Of a stretch of DNA of 64,000 bases, positions 45,802 to 54,783 are shown piece after piece. Origin of the DNA: Empedobacter brevis_A (GTDB lineage: Bacteria; Bacteroidota; Bacteroidia; Flavobacteriales; Weeksellaceae). Each line of letters opens with the position of its first letter. Within the stretch, counting starts at the first letter, position 1. Below the pieces are notes generated by a model, which did not search any database, was not told the DNA's origin, and worked only from the letters and a program-made list of their open reading frames with translations. The stretch is taken from assembly GCF_965118635.1 (NCBI RefSeq), contig NZ_CBCPHV010000002.1:310001-374000 (forward strand), read 5' to 3'. The position numbers and the translations under genes were made by a program.

Positions 45802-45809
45802 CAAATATA
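45802..45809 (-). promoter_or_regulatory. Candidate -7 element of the speA operon
   Basis: Minus strand TATATTTG followed by C, a full TAnnTTTG match, 242 bp before the speA ATG. Confidence 0.5.
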
Positions 45810-45954
45810 AGTTTTTTAATTCTGTTAAAGAGATAAAATAATACTAAAGTTTTCTTCTTTTTTATTTTTATAATCTAACCTATTTTAAAGATACTTTTAT
45901 AGTAAAATACTTTAAGAAAGTTTTATATTCGAAACAAAAAGAAAGTTAGATAAA

Positions 45955-46731
45955 TTAAACAAGAGTTAGTTCTATTCCACTATTTTCAATTAGTTTTTTA
46001 GATTTCCCGCTTAAACCATCATCAGTAATTATTTGATCTATTTCATTCAGATTACATATTTTTCCAAATCCCTTTTTTCCGAACTTGCTAGAATCTGTTA
46101 GAACAATGGTTTTTTGTGCGGCTTTTATCATAGAATGGTTCAAGTTAGCTTCCAACAAATTCGATGTTGAACACCCATAATCAGCATCTATACCATCAAC
46201 ACCTAAAAATAACTTAGAAAAAGACATACTTTTTAGGATTTCTTCCGCATACAAACCAACAACCGAAGATGAGTTTGATCGTACAATTCCACCCAGTTGT
46301 ATGACTTCTACATTTGGTTTTGCACTAAGCGCAATAGCAACATTCATTGCCGAAGTAACTACGATTAATTTACCTGAAGTAACATTTATTGCAGATGCAA
46401 AATTATGAACAGTTGTACCAGAAGCGATTAAAATTGCATCATTTGGTTCCACTAAATTTGCTGCATATTTTCCTATACGATTTTTTTGCTCTGTATTAAT
46501 TAAATGTTTTTCATTTACATTTTTATCATAGATATAAGGATTTGATTTATAAATTAAACCATGAGTTCTATAAGTCAGGTTTTTATTTTCTAACATTTTC
46601 AAATCCTTTCTTATTGTAACAATAGAAACATTCAATTTGTTAGATAAATCTGAAACTTTTAACATTTCACTTTTCTCCAACTCATCTAAAATATACATGT
46701 GCCTTTGGGCCATAGTCTCTAATTGTGCCAT
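45955..46731 (-). CDS. glpR: DeoR/GlpR-family transcriptional regulator
   Basis: 258 residues. DeoR-type winged helix (about 12-65: HMYILDELEKSEMLKVSDLSNKL, SIVTIRKDLKMLENKNL) followed by the sugar-phosphate sensor domain (about 78-240) with ILIASGTTVHNFA, VIQLGGIVRSNSSSVVG, LFLGVDGIDADYGCSTSN and KTIVLTDSSKFGKKGF. Divergent from glpD-glpK, so it is most likely the glycerol-3-phosphate-responsive repressor of the glp genes. The ligand is inferred from context. Confidence 0.85.
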   Translation of the reverse strand: MAQLETMAQRHMYILDELEKSEMLKVSDLSNKLNVSIVTIRKDLKMLENKNLTYRTHGLIYKSNPYIYDKNVNEKHLINTEQKNRIGKYAANLVEPNDAILIASGTTVHNFASAINVTSGKLIVVTSAMNVAIALSAKPNVEVIQLGGIVRSNSSSVVGLYAEEILKSMSFSKLFLGVDGIDADYGCSTSNLLEANLNHSMIKAAQKTIVLTDSSKFGKKGFGKICNLNEIDQIITDDGLSGKSKKLIENSGIELTLV

Positions 46732-47107
46732 AATTTTATTTTAATTATTCCTCAAATTTAATAAAGATTTTGTTGATGAAAGGTTTATTTACTTCACTTC
46801 TATTAAAAACTATTCCCTTTCTTTTACTTTCTAATTTTAGTGTTTAATAATCTAGTTATTTATTGTTTTTAATTAAAATCATCAGCATAGAATATTATTG
46901 AAATTCTAATTTTTCTAAAAAATGAACGTAAAATGAATTAATTTTTAAAATTCAATCATTTGATTTACAATTTTAAAAACGATAATATAAAATGATAAAA
47001 TTCATCTAGAACACTCTATTTAAAATGATTCTATGATATATTTAAATCTGGTTTCAATTTATATCCTCACTTTCTTTTATCATTTTTTTTAACAAGTTAT
47101 TATTTTT
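46732..47107. other. Divergent glpR-glpD control region
   Basis: About 376 bp, very AT-rich, no gene. TTTCTTTT-type motifs at 46818-46831 (upstream of glpR) and 47071-47090, with a third at 47112-47130 inside the glpD promoter. DeoR-family operators often contain repeated TTTC/TTTCnTTT units, so these are candidate GlpR sites. Confidence 0.45.
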
Positions 47108-47140
47108 TTTGTTTCTTTTTGTTTTTTTTTATTACTTTTG
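47108..47140 (+). promoter_or_regulatory. Promoter of glpD-glpK
   Basis: TTTG (47108-47111), 21-bp spacer, TACTTTTG (47133-47140): both elements of the Bacteroidota promoter. The ATG at 47158 is 18 bp downstream. A T-rich TTTCTTTTTG tract fills the spacer. Confidence 0.6.
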
Positions 47141-47157
47141 GTTTCAAAGATATAACT

Positions 47158-48717
47158 ATGAAAAGAAGTTTATTACTAAATCAAATCGAATCAACAAAAG
47201 ATTGGGATGTTATCATTATCGGTGGTGGAGCCACAGGTCTTGGTTGTGCAATGGATGCTAGTACTCGAGGATTCAAAACATTATTAGTTGAACAAGCAGA
47301 TTTCGCTAAAGGAACTTCAAGTAAAGCCACAAAACTTTTACACGGAGGTGTTAGATACATGGCTCAAGGTGATATTGGATTAGTAAAAGAAGCATGCCAT
47401 GAAAGAGGTTTACTACTTAAAAACGCTCCTCACCTAACTAGAAATACTTCTTTCGTAATACCAAACTATACATATTTTGACAATATTTTATATACAGTAG
47501 GTTTGAAATTTTATGATTTTCTTGCTGGTAAATTAAGTTTAGGAAAATCAAAATACATAGGAAACAAGAACACCGTAAAAATGCTTCCTACAATAAAAAA
47601 AGAAGGATTAAAAGGAGGTGTTGTTTATCAAGATGGACAATTTGATGATTCAAGGTTAGCCGTTAATGTTGCAGAAACAGCTGTAGAAAATGGTGCTTGT
47701 ATATTAAATTACACTAAAGTTATAGGATTATTAAAAGATAATGATGGTAAAATTAGTGGTGTAAAAATTAAAGATCTTGATTCGGATAAAGTATATGAAT
47801 TAAATGCAAAAGTTGTTATTAATGCAACAGGAGTTTACGCAGACAATGTATTGCAATTAGACAAACCCGATGCACCACATATGGTAAAACCTAGTCAAGG
47901 TGTTCATATTACAATTGACAAAAGTTTTCTTCCTGGTGAAAATGCATTAATGATACCTAAAACAAGTGATGGAAGAGTTTTATTTGCTGTTCCATGGCAC
48001 GATAAATTAATTTTAGGAACAACAGATACATTAAGAGATCATGCCGAATTAGAACCAAGAGCATTAGATGAAGAAATTGATTTCATTCTAACTACTGCAC
48101 AACAATATTTAACAAAAAAACCTACAAAAGATGATGTCTTGGCAATTTTTGCTGGCCTTAGACCTTTAGCAGCTCCTCAAGCTGATGGTAAAAAGACAAA
48201 AGAAATCTCAAGAAGTCATAAAATCATTATTTCCGACAGTGGATTAATCACAATTATTGGAGGAAAATGGACAACTTTCAGAAGAATGGCTCAAGATACT
48301 ATTGATAAAGCCATCGAATTAAACAAAATACCACAGAAAAATTGTAATACAGAATCGCTTCACATTCATGGATACGACACAACTGTAAACCATGCAGACG
48401 ATTTACATTTTTACGGATCTGACCTTGAACAAATTAAAAAAATTGAGCAAGAAAATCCAGATTTTGCAAAAAAATTATTGCCTAAATATGAATACACTTA
48501 TGCTTGTGTTGTCTTTGCTGTTCGAAATGAAATGGCTCTTAAATTGGAAGATGTTTTAGCAAGAAGAATTCGTCTGTTAATTTTAGATGCTAAAGGAGCA
48601 GTAGAAATAGCAAGAGATGTTGCTACAGTTATGGCAAATGAATTAGGAAAGGATCAAGAATGGATTGACAAAGAAGTCAAAGATTTTACTGAATTAGCAA
48701 AAATTTATCAATTATAA
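47158..48717 (+). CDS. glpD: Glycerol-3-phosphate dehydrogenase, FAD-dependent
   Basis: 519 residues from the ATG at 47158; the upstream in-frame codons lie in the promoter. FAD-binding DVIIIGGGATGLGCAMDASTRG at about 14-35, LVEQADFAKGTSSKATKLLHGGVRYMAQGD (about 43-72), VPWHDKLILGTTDT (about 278) and GGKWTTFRRMAQDT (about 366). Oxidises sn-glycerol-3-phosphate to dihydroxyacetone phosphate and passes electrons to menaquinone at the inner membrane. First gene of the glycerol operon, 32 bp before glpK. Confidence 0.94.
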   Translation: MKRSLLLNQIESTKDWDVIIIGGGATGLGCAMDASTRGFKTLLVEQADFAKGTSSKATKLLHGGVRYMAQGDIGLVKEACHERGLLLKNAPHLTRNTSFVIPNYTYFDNILYTVGLKFYDFLAGKLSLGKSKYIGNKNTVKMLPTIKKEGLKGGVVYQDGQFDDSRLAVNVAETAVENGACILNYTKVIGLLKDNDGKISGVKIKDLDSDKVYELNAKVVINATGVYADNVLQLDKPDAPHMVKPSQGVHITIDKSFLPGENALMIPKTSDGRVLFAVPWHDKLILGTTDTLRDHAELEPRALDEEIDFILTTAQQYLTKKPTKDDVLAIFAGLRPLAAPQADGKKTKEISRSHKIIISDSGLITIIGGKWTTFRRMAQDTIDKAIELNKIPQKNCNTESLHIHGYDTTVNHADDLHFYGSDLEQIKKIEQENPDFAKKLLPKYEYTYACVVFAVRNEMALKLEDVLARRIRLLILDAKGAVEIARDVATVMANELGKDQEWIDKEVKDFTELAKIYQL

Positions 48718-48749
48718 TTAATAATAAATCAATCATCACAAAAAAACAT

Positions 48750-50252
48750 ATGAATACTAAAGAAAAATTTATTCTTGCTTTAGACCAAGGAACAACAAGT
48801 TCTAGAGCAATTATTTACAATCACGAAGGTGAAATTGTAGCTACTTCTCAGAAAGATTTCGAACAAATTTTTCCAAAACCAGGATGGGTAGAACATGATC
48901 CTTTAGAAATATGGTCAACACAATCTTCTGTTGCTGCAGAATCTATTGCTAAATCTAATTTAGATGGAACAAATATCGCTGCGATAGGAATAACAAATCA
49001 ACGTGAAACCACAATTATTTGGGATAGAGAGACAGGAGATCCTGTTTATAACGCTATTGTTTGGCAAGATCGTAGAACTTCAAAATATTGTGATTCTTTA
49101 AAAGAAGAAGGTTATACAGATATGATTTTATCTAAAACCGGACTTGTATTAGACTCTTATTTTTGTGCAACTAAAATAAAATGGATTTTAGATAATGTAG
49201 AAGGTGCTAGAAAAAAAGCAGAAGAAGGAAAACTTTGTTTTGGTACCGTTGATAGCTGGTTAGTTTGGAAATTCACAAAAGGTAAAATGCATATTACCGA
49301 TGTATCAAACGCTTCAAGAACACTTATCTACAATATCAACACTATGGATTGGGATGATGAATTATTAGAATTATTCCAAATTCCTAAAGCTATCTTACCA
49401 GAAGTAAAAGAAAGTAGCGAAGTTTATGGTGAAACATCTACTACTCTATTTTCAACTAAAATTCCAATTGCAGGAATTGCTGGAGATCAACAAGCTGCAT
49501 TATTCGGACAAATGTGTGTAGAAGCTGGAATGGCTAAAAATACATACGGAACTGGATGTTTTTTATTAATGAATATTGGTGACAAACCAGTTTTTTCTAA
49601 AAACAATCTATTAACAACAGTTGCTTGGAAAATTGATGGAAAAACAACTTATGCCTTAGAAGGTTCTGTCTTTGTAGGAGGAGCTGTTATTCAATGGTTA
49701 AGAGATGGGCTTTCAATTATTTCTCATTCTGCTGAAAGTGAAATATTATCTGCATCTATTGATGACAATGGAGGTGTTTATTTTGTTCCTGCACTTACAG
49801 GTTTAGGAGCACCATATTGGGATCAATACGCTCGTGGTGCTATCTTCGGAATTACTCGAGGAACTACAAAAGCACATATTGCAAAAGCAGCCATACAAGG
49901 AATCGGCTTTCAAGTTTATGATTTAATAAAAAGTATGGAATCTGATGTTGAAGGTGGTATTACAGAATTAAGAGTAGATGGTGGAGCCTCTGCAAATAAT
50001 GTATTAATGCAATTTCAATCAGATTTAATTGACAATGATGTAATTCGTCCAAAAATCTCAGAAACAACCTCACTAGGTGCTGCATATCTTGCTGGTTTAG
50101 CAGTTGGTTACTGGAAAAACATTGACGAAATAAAAGTCCAATGGAAAGAAGATAAATGTTTTAAACCAAGTATGGAAGCCGAGAAAAAAGAAGAGCTTCT
50201 AAAATTTTGGAAAAAAGCAGTAAGTAGAACTCAAAACTGGATCGAGGATTAA
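48750..50252 (+). CDS. glpK: Glycerol kinase
   Basis: 500 residues. FGGY kinase: ALDQGTTSSRAIIYNHEG (about 10-27), GITNQRETTIIWDRETG, GTVDSWLVWKFTKG, GIAGDQQAALFGQMC and FVPALTGLGAPYWDQYARGAIFGITRGT (about 348-375). Phosphorylates glycerol and traps it in the cell. Co-transcribed with glpD. Confidence 0.96.
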   Translation: MNTKEKFILALDQGTTSSRAIIYNHEGEIVATSQKDFEQIFPKPGWVEHDPLEIWSTQSSVAAESIAKSNLDGTNIAAIGITNQRETTIIWDRETGDPVYNAIVWQDRRTSKYCDSLKEEGYTDMILSKTGLVLDSYFCATKIKWILDNVEGARKKAEEGKLCFGTVDSWLVWKFTKGKMHITDVSNASRTLIYNINTMDWDDELLELFQIPKAILPEVKESSEVYGETSTTLFSTKIPIAGIAGDQQAALFGQMCVEAGMAKNTYGTGCFLLMNIGDKPVFSKNNLLTTVAWKIDGKTTYALEGSVFVGGAVIQWLRDGLSIISHSAESEILSASIDDNGGVYFVPALTGLGAPYWDQYARGAIFGITRGTTKAHIAKAAIQGIGFQVYDLIKSMESDVEGGITELRVDGGASANNVLMQFQSDLIDNDVIRPKISETTSLGAAYLAGLAVGYWKNIDEIKVQWKEDKCFKPSMEAEKKEELLKFWKKAVSRTQNWIED

Positions 50253-50799
50253 CCTAATTAACTATTCTTAAATTACCTGTTGTACATTTTAATTTCGAGA
50301 AATAAAGTTGTTCTGTTGATCGTAAATAAGTGAACTAATTTCACTAAAACCAACCTAAACATATTATAAATCAACAACTGATACTAAAACTTTTGATTTT
50401 AGAAATTACTCGTATTGTTTAAACTAAAATTTAATGAAAGTAACTGTGAAAATAATTGATCACAAAACTTTTCATTATTTCTAAAATGGATAAAACGATT
50501 TTCTATAATCCTTATAAAACTTAATTCTCAACTAATTAATCTTACTCTACTAAAGCTAATAAATATTATATAAATGTATTGAAACTAATTGATTAATAAT
50601 GAAATATACAAATAGCTATATTTAAAACTAATCAGAAGAAAAAATCTATAATCTTTTAGATATTTTCTTAACTATAATTTTACTAAAACACACTATTTAC
50701 AACAATTCAATACATAAAATAATACATTTTCTTTAGTAGAAACAACAACAATTTCTAATCATTTGAAATGTGCAACGGGTATTCTAAAATTATATTATT
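50253..50799. other. 547-bp gap between glpK and glpF
   Basis: Very AT-rich. All ATG-started frames are under 20 codons and I see no terminator hairpin or full TAnnTTTG element. A gap this long inside a catabolic gene set suggests separate control of glpF or decay of a former gene. Confidence 0.5.
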
Positions 50800-51540
50800 A
50801 TGAATGAATTTACCGCTGAATTAATTGGTACCGCTGTCCTTATACTTCTTGGAGGTGGCGTGTGCTCTAATGTTGCTTTGAGAAAAACGATCGGAAACGG
50901 ATCAGGATGGATTGTAATTACTACAGGTTGGGCGTTAGCAGTATTTGCAGGAGTTGTAATAGCAGGACCAGTAAGTGGAGCTCACTTAAATCCTGCAGTA
51001 ACAATAGGATTAGCAATTGCTAATAAATTTGAATGGGCCAATGTGCCAATGTTTGTTTTAGCTCAATTTTTAGGAGCAATGTTAGGTGCTTTTTTAAACT
51101 GGGCAATGTACAAAGATCATTTTGATGCAACATCTGACGAACCTGGTTCTCAATTAGGTGTTTTCTGTACTGGACCAGCAATACCAAACACTTTTCGAAA
51201 TGTACTTTCTGAAATCTTAGGAACTTTTGTTTTAATCTTTTGTGTTTTCTATTTTACAGATGCTTCTGCTGAAATTGGAAATGAACAAGTAAAAATAGGC
51301 TTAGGATCTGTGGGAGCTCTTCCTGTTGCATTTATAGTTTGGTCTATCGGACTTTCTTTAGGAGGAACAACTGGATACGCAATAAACCCAGCAAGGGATT
51401 TAGGACCGAGAATAATGCATGCTATATTGCCAATGAAAGGTAAAGGCGGAAGTAATTGGGGGTATTCTTGGATTCCAATCGTGGGTCCTTTATTAGGAAC
51501 TACAATCGCTGCTTTATTATACAATTATTTTTCTCAATAA
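50800..51540 (+). CDS. glpF: Glycerol uptake facilitator (aquaglyceroporin)
   Basis: 246 residues, MIP family with six membrane helices. NPA boxes in SGAHLNPAVTIGLAI (about 61-75) and YAINPARDLGPRIMHA (about 193-208); the Asp after the second NPAR is the aquaglyceroporin signature. Passive glycerol entry across the inner membrane. 14 bp before the outer-membrane protein gene. Confidence 0.93.
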   Translation: MNEFTAELIGTAVLILLGGGVCSNVALRKTIGNGSGWIVITTGWALAVFAGVVIAGPVSGAHLNPAVTIGLAIANKFEWANVPMFVLAQFLGAMLGAFLNWAMYKDHFDATSDEPGSQLGVFCTGPAIPNTFRNVLSEILGTFVLIFCVFYFTDASAEIGNEQVKIGLGSVGALPVAFIVWSIGLSLGGTTGYAINPARDLGPRIMHAILPMKGKGGSNWGYSWIPIVGPLLGTTIAALLYNYFSQ

Positions 51541-51554
51541 AACCTAAAGAACCA

Positions 51555-52370
51555 ATGATCACACAAAAAATAAGAAAAACTATACTAATTAGTACACTAT
51601 TACTTTCAACAAATTCAATTTTTGCTCAACAACAAGAACCACAAAATGATAGCATTCCCCTATCGATTAACGATGAATTTCAACAAGAATTATCACCGTT
51701 CTATTTACATAGTCAAGTAAAATCGATGCACTTATGGAGAGGAATCGCAGTAACAAACTCATTAGTATTAACAGTAGATGCTGGAGTAAGTACTAAAGAT
51801 GGCAAATTAAAAGGTGGTGTCTGGGGAGGTTATGGCACAAATGGCGTTTACAGAGAATTTGATTACTATGTAATATATTCTCCAGTTAAAAACTTAACTT
51901 TTGCACTTTGGGATATTTATAATTATTCGACAAATGCAACTTGGAACAATGAAGATTTTTTTGAATATAATGCAGATAAAACTGGTCATTTCTTAGATCT
52001 ATCTGTTTCCTATACTATTTCTGATAAAATTCCGCTTAATCTTTATTGGTCAACCGTAATTCATGGTAGAGATCGCGGCGTGAATAATGAAAAGAATTTA
52101 TATTCTTCATACGTACAAGCCTCCTATCCTGTTGTTAAAAGTAAAGCAATTAATTTAGATCTTTTTGTTGGAGGGGCTTTTGCTCTATCTCCTGAAGAAG
52201 GCGAAAAAGATCGTAATTTTTTCGCACCAAAATCAGGAATTAACAACCTCGGATTCGTAATTGGAAAAACATTAGATTTTGGAAGATATAAACTACCTAT
52301 TAATGCAACAGCTTCTTGGAGTCCAACAAACAACTCTGGAAACATACAACTTGCATTAGATGTTTTCTAA
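51555..52370 (+). CDS. Outer-membrane beta-barrel protein in the glycerol cluster
   Basis: 271 residues from the ATG at 51555; an earlier in-frame ATG lies inside glpF. Signal peptide about 1-24 (STNSIFA). The mature part has alternating hydrophobic and aromatic beta strands (VKSMHLWRGIAV, GKLKGGVWGGYGTNGVYREFDYYVIY, LTFALWDIYNYS, HFLDLSVSYTIS), ending with LALDVF, a terminal Phe beta-signal. The most plausible role is an outer-membrane channel for glycerol or glycerol phosphate, inferred from context; no such family assignment is certain to me. Confidence 0.75.
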   Translation: MITQKIRKTILISTLLLSTNSIFAQQQEPQNDSIPLSINDEFQQELSPFYLHSQVKSMHLWRGIAVTNSLVLTVDAGVSTKDGKLKGGVWGGYGTNGVYREFDYYVIYSPVKNLTFALWDIYNYSTNATWNNEDFFEYNADKTGHFLDLSVSYTISDKIPLNLYWSTVIHGRDRGVNNEKNLYSSYVQASYPVVKSKAINLDLFVGGAFALSPEEGEKDRNFFAPKSGINNLGFVIGKTLDFGRYKLPINATASWSPTNNSGNIQLALDVF

Positions 52371-52392
52371 ATTTTAGTCAACATATTATTTG

Positions 52393-52436
52393 AAATACCC
52401 TCAAAAGTAAAATCCTTTTTGAGGGTATTTTTTTTA
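52393..52436 (+). terminator. Terminator of the glycerol cluster
   Basis: AAATACCCTCAAAA (52393-52406) and TTTTGAGGGTATTT (52417-52430), followed by T. Confidence 0.85.
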
Positions 52437-52507
52437 ATCAAATGAAATTATTGATTAATTGTTCAAAAATTTATTTTTTCTTTAAGGTTTAGCAATGTTA
52501 AATATTG

Positions 52508-52515
52508 TATTTTTG
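52508..52515 (+). promoter_or_regulatory. Candidate -7 element for parA
   Basis: TATTTTTG, full TAnnTTTG match, 22 bp before the ATG; a TTTA lies near -33. Confidence 0.4.
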
Positions 52516-52536
52516 AAATCGTTTTGAACGTAAATT

Positions 52537-53310
52537 ATGGGTAAAATTATTGCTATTGCTAACCAAAAAGGAGGCGTAGGAAAAACGACAACTTCGTTAA
52601 ACCTTGCCGCTTCTTTAGGTGTTTTAGAAAAAAAAGTTTTATTAATTGACGCAGATCCGCAAGCAAATGCGACATCTGGTTTAGGCTTTGATTTGGATGA
52701 AATCGAAGCAGGAACGTACGAAGTTTTAGAAAATGAAGTACTTGCAAGCAAAGCCATTTTACAATCAGAATCGCCAAACCTAGACTTAATGCCTGCTCAT
52801 TTAGATTTAGTTGCTGCCGAAATAGAGATTGTAGATTATGAGAATCGCGAGTATATGTTGAAAAATGCGTTATCAGAAATCAAAGATCAATATGATTATA
52901 TTATTATAGATTGTGCGCCTTCTTTAGGATTGATTACGCTGAATGCTCTTACAGCTGCCGATTCTGTCATTATTCCTATTCAATGTGAATATTTTGCATT
53001 AGAAGGTTTAGGAAAATTATTAAACACAATAAAAGGAATTCAACAACATCATAACAAAGAACTGGATATAGAAGGTTTATTGTTAACGATGTACGATTCG
53101 CGTTTACGCCTTTCAAATCAAGTATTAGATGAAGTGAATAATCATTTTCCTCAAATGGTTTTCAAAACAATTATTACTCGAAACGTACGTTTATCTGAAG
53201 CTCCAAGTTTTGGTGAAACAATTATTCAGTACGACGCAGCAAGTAAAGGTGCAGAAAATTACTTAAATTTAGCGCGTGAATTTTTAATTAACAACAACGA
53301 TACAGTTTAA
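52537..53310 (+). CDS. parA: Chromosome partitioning ATPase ParA (Soj)
   Basis: 257 residues. Deviant Walker A KGGVGKTT (about 10-17), Walker A' DADPQANAT (about 42-50), and IIDCAPSLGLIT (about 124). Walker-type ATPase that moves ParB-bound origins. First gene of a seven-gene run (parA, parB, DUF5683, dapB, lepB, wbqC, S8 protease) with gaps of at most about 100 bp. Confidence 0.94.
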   Translation: MGKIIAIANQKGGVGKTTTSLNLAASLGVLEKKVLLIDADPQANATSGLGFDLDEIEAGTYEVLENEVLASKAILQSESPNLDLMPAHLDLVAAEIEIVDYENREYMLKNALSEIKDQYDYIIIDCAPSLGLITLNALTAADSVIIPIQCEYFALEGLGKLLNTIKGIQQHHNKELDIEGLLLTMYDSRLRLSNQVLDEVNNHFPQMVFKTIITRNVRLSEAPSFGETIIQYDAASKGAENYLNLAREFLINNNDTV

Positions 53311-53315
53311 ATAAA

Positions 53316-54206
53316 ATGGCAAAGCCAAATAAAAATAATCGCTTAGGACGTGGATTATCTGCTTTATTAAAAGATGAACCAACTGTAAAAACGGCACAAG
53401 ATGAAGGTGCAAAGAAATTGGTTGGCAATATTTTGGAAATAGATTTAGAGAAAATCACAGCAAATCCTTGGCAACCACGAACTAATTTTGATAAAAAAGC
53501 TTTAGAAGAATTGGTTTCGTCTATTCAAACATTGGGCGTTATTCAACCGATAACAATTCGTAAAAAAACAACTGGTGAATATGAATTGATTTCAGGTGAA
53601 AGACGTTTTCGCGCTTCTCAGTTAGCAGGAAAAAAGACAATTCCGGCTTATGTTCGTCTAGCAAACGACCAAGAAATGTTGGAAATGGCATTGGTCGAAA
53701 ATATTCAACGTCAAGATTTAGATGCGATTGAAATTGCCCTTTCTTACCAACAATTAATTGATGAGATTAAATTAACGCAAGAAGAATTAAGTAAGCGAGT
53801 TGGAAAAGATAGAACATCTATTACCAATTATTTACGCTTATTAAAATTGGATCCGATTATCCAAACAGGAATTCGTGATGGAATGATTTCAATGGGACAT
53901 GGACGTGCATTAATGGCGATTGATGATACTGATTTACAATTTGATATTTACGAAAAAATTGTCAAAAACAATTTGTCTGTGCGCGATACAGAACGTTTAA
54001 TCAAATCTATAAAAGAAGGAAAATCTGAGAAAAAAACAGCAAATGAATTACCTTCTCAGTACAAAGAAGCTTTAAGTTCTATTTCAAATTCTTTGAAAAC
54101 AAAAGTTGAAATAAAACGTGCAAATAACGGAAAAGGTAAAATTATTTTGAATTTTACTTCTGATGATGAATTTGAACGATTAAGAAAATTTTTAAATGAA
54201 AATTAA
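53316..54206 (+). CDS. parB: Chromosome partitioning protein ParB (Spo0J)
   Basis: 296 residues. ParB/Srx nuclease-like core with the CTP-binding box GERRFRASQLAGK (about 87-99) and ENIQRQDLDAIEIA; helix-turn-helix about 150-180 (LTQEELSKRVGKDRTSITNYLRLL); C-terminal dimerisation region. Loads on parS and spreads. I did not find a parS-like palindrome in the window. 5 bp after parA. Confidence 0.94.
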   Translation: MAKPNKNNRLGRGLSALLKDEPTVKTAQDEGAKKLVGNILEIDLEKITANPWQPRTNFDKKALEELVSSIQTLGVIQPITIRKKTTGEYELISGERRFRASQLAGKKTIPAYVRLANDQEMLEMALVENIQRQDLDAIEIALSYQQLIDEIKLTQEELSKRVGKDRTSITNYLRLLKLDPIIQTGIRDGMISMGHGRALMAIDDTDLQFDIYEKIVKNNLSVRDTERLIKSIKEGKSEKKTANELPSQYKEALSSISNSLKTKVEIKRANNGKGKIILNFTSDDEFERLRKFLNEN

Positions 54207-54774
54207 AGCATTTTTACTTGGGTTGACTATTGCTTCAACGTTTTCTTTTGGTCAAGTCAAAACTGATTCATTAATTGTTCTTGATAATAAGATCATTGTT
54301 AACGATACAATGACTGTGAGCAAAGAAGTTTTAATGGAAAAAAGTCCAATTAGAGCTTCATTGTATTCTGCTATTTTACCCGGAGCAGGACAATTGTATA
54401 ACAAAAAATGGATAAAAGCACCAATTGCATTAGGTTTAGTTGGAACTGGAGCTGGTTTCACAATTTATTACAATAATCTGTACAAAAAATACAGAAAAGC
54501 ATATATAGCTGTAAGAGAAGGAACACCAAATGAATTCACAGGGATTTTATCTCCAGATCAGTTAGCTGTTATTCAAGATGATTATAAACGTAAACGTGAT
54601 TATAGTGTTGCTTTAACAGCATTGGCTTATTTATTAAATATTGTTGATGCAACTGTTGATGCACATTTATTTACAGTGCGTAATGATACTGAAATGTCAT
54701 TTAAACCAACTGTCATTCAAGATGAAATGACATTAGAGCCAGTGTTAGGATTGGCATTTAACTTAAAATTTTAG
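54196..54774 (+). CDS. DUF5683 membrane protein
   Basis: 192 residues. Signal-like N-terminus (STFSFGQ), then the DUF5683 signature KSPIRASLYSAILPGAGQLYNKKWIKAPI (about 51-79) with a membrane helix (about 75-95) and a second hydrophobic segment (about 140-158). Overlaps parB by 11 bp, so coupled. Possibly an envelope protein acting with LepB or DapB; unknown. Confidence 0.82.
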   Translation: MKIKAFLLGLTIASTFSFGQVKTDSLIVLDNKIIVNDTMTVSKEVLMEKSPIRASLYSAILPGAGQLYNKKWIKAPIALGLVGTGAGFTIYYNNLYKKYRKAYIAVREGTPNEFTGILSPDQLAVIQDDYKRKRDYSVALTALAYLLNIVDATVDAHLFTVRNDTEMSFKPTVIQDEMTLEPVLGLAFNLKF

Positions 54775-54783
54775 AAATTAAAG

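Noticed and set aside
52482..52777. Open frames antisense to parA
   Set aside because: No recognisable domain, and the sense frame is unambiguous ParA.
52537..54206. parS site near parAB
   Set aside because: I looked for a 16-bp palindrome of the TGTTNCACGTGAAACA type and found none in or near these genes.
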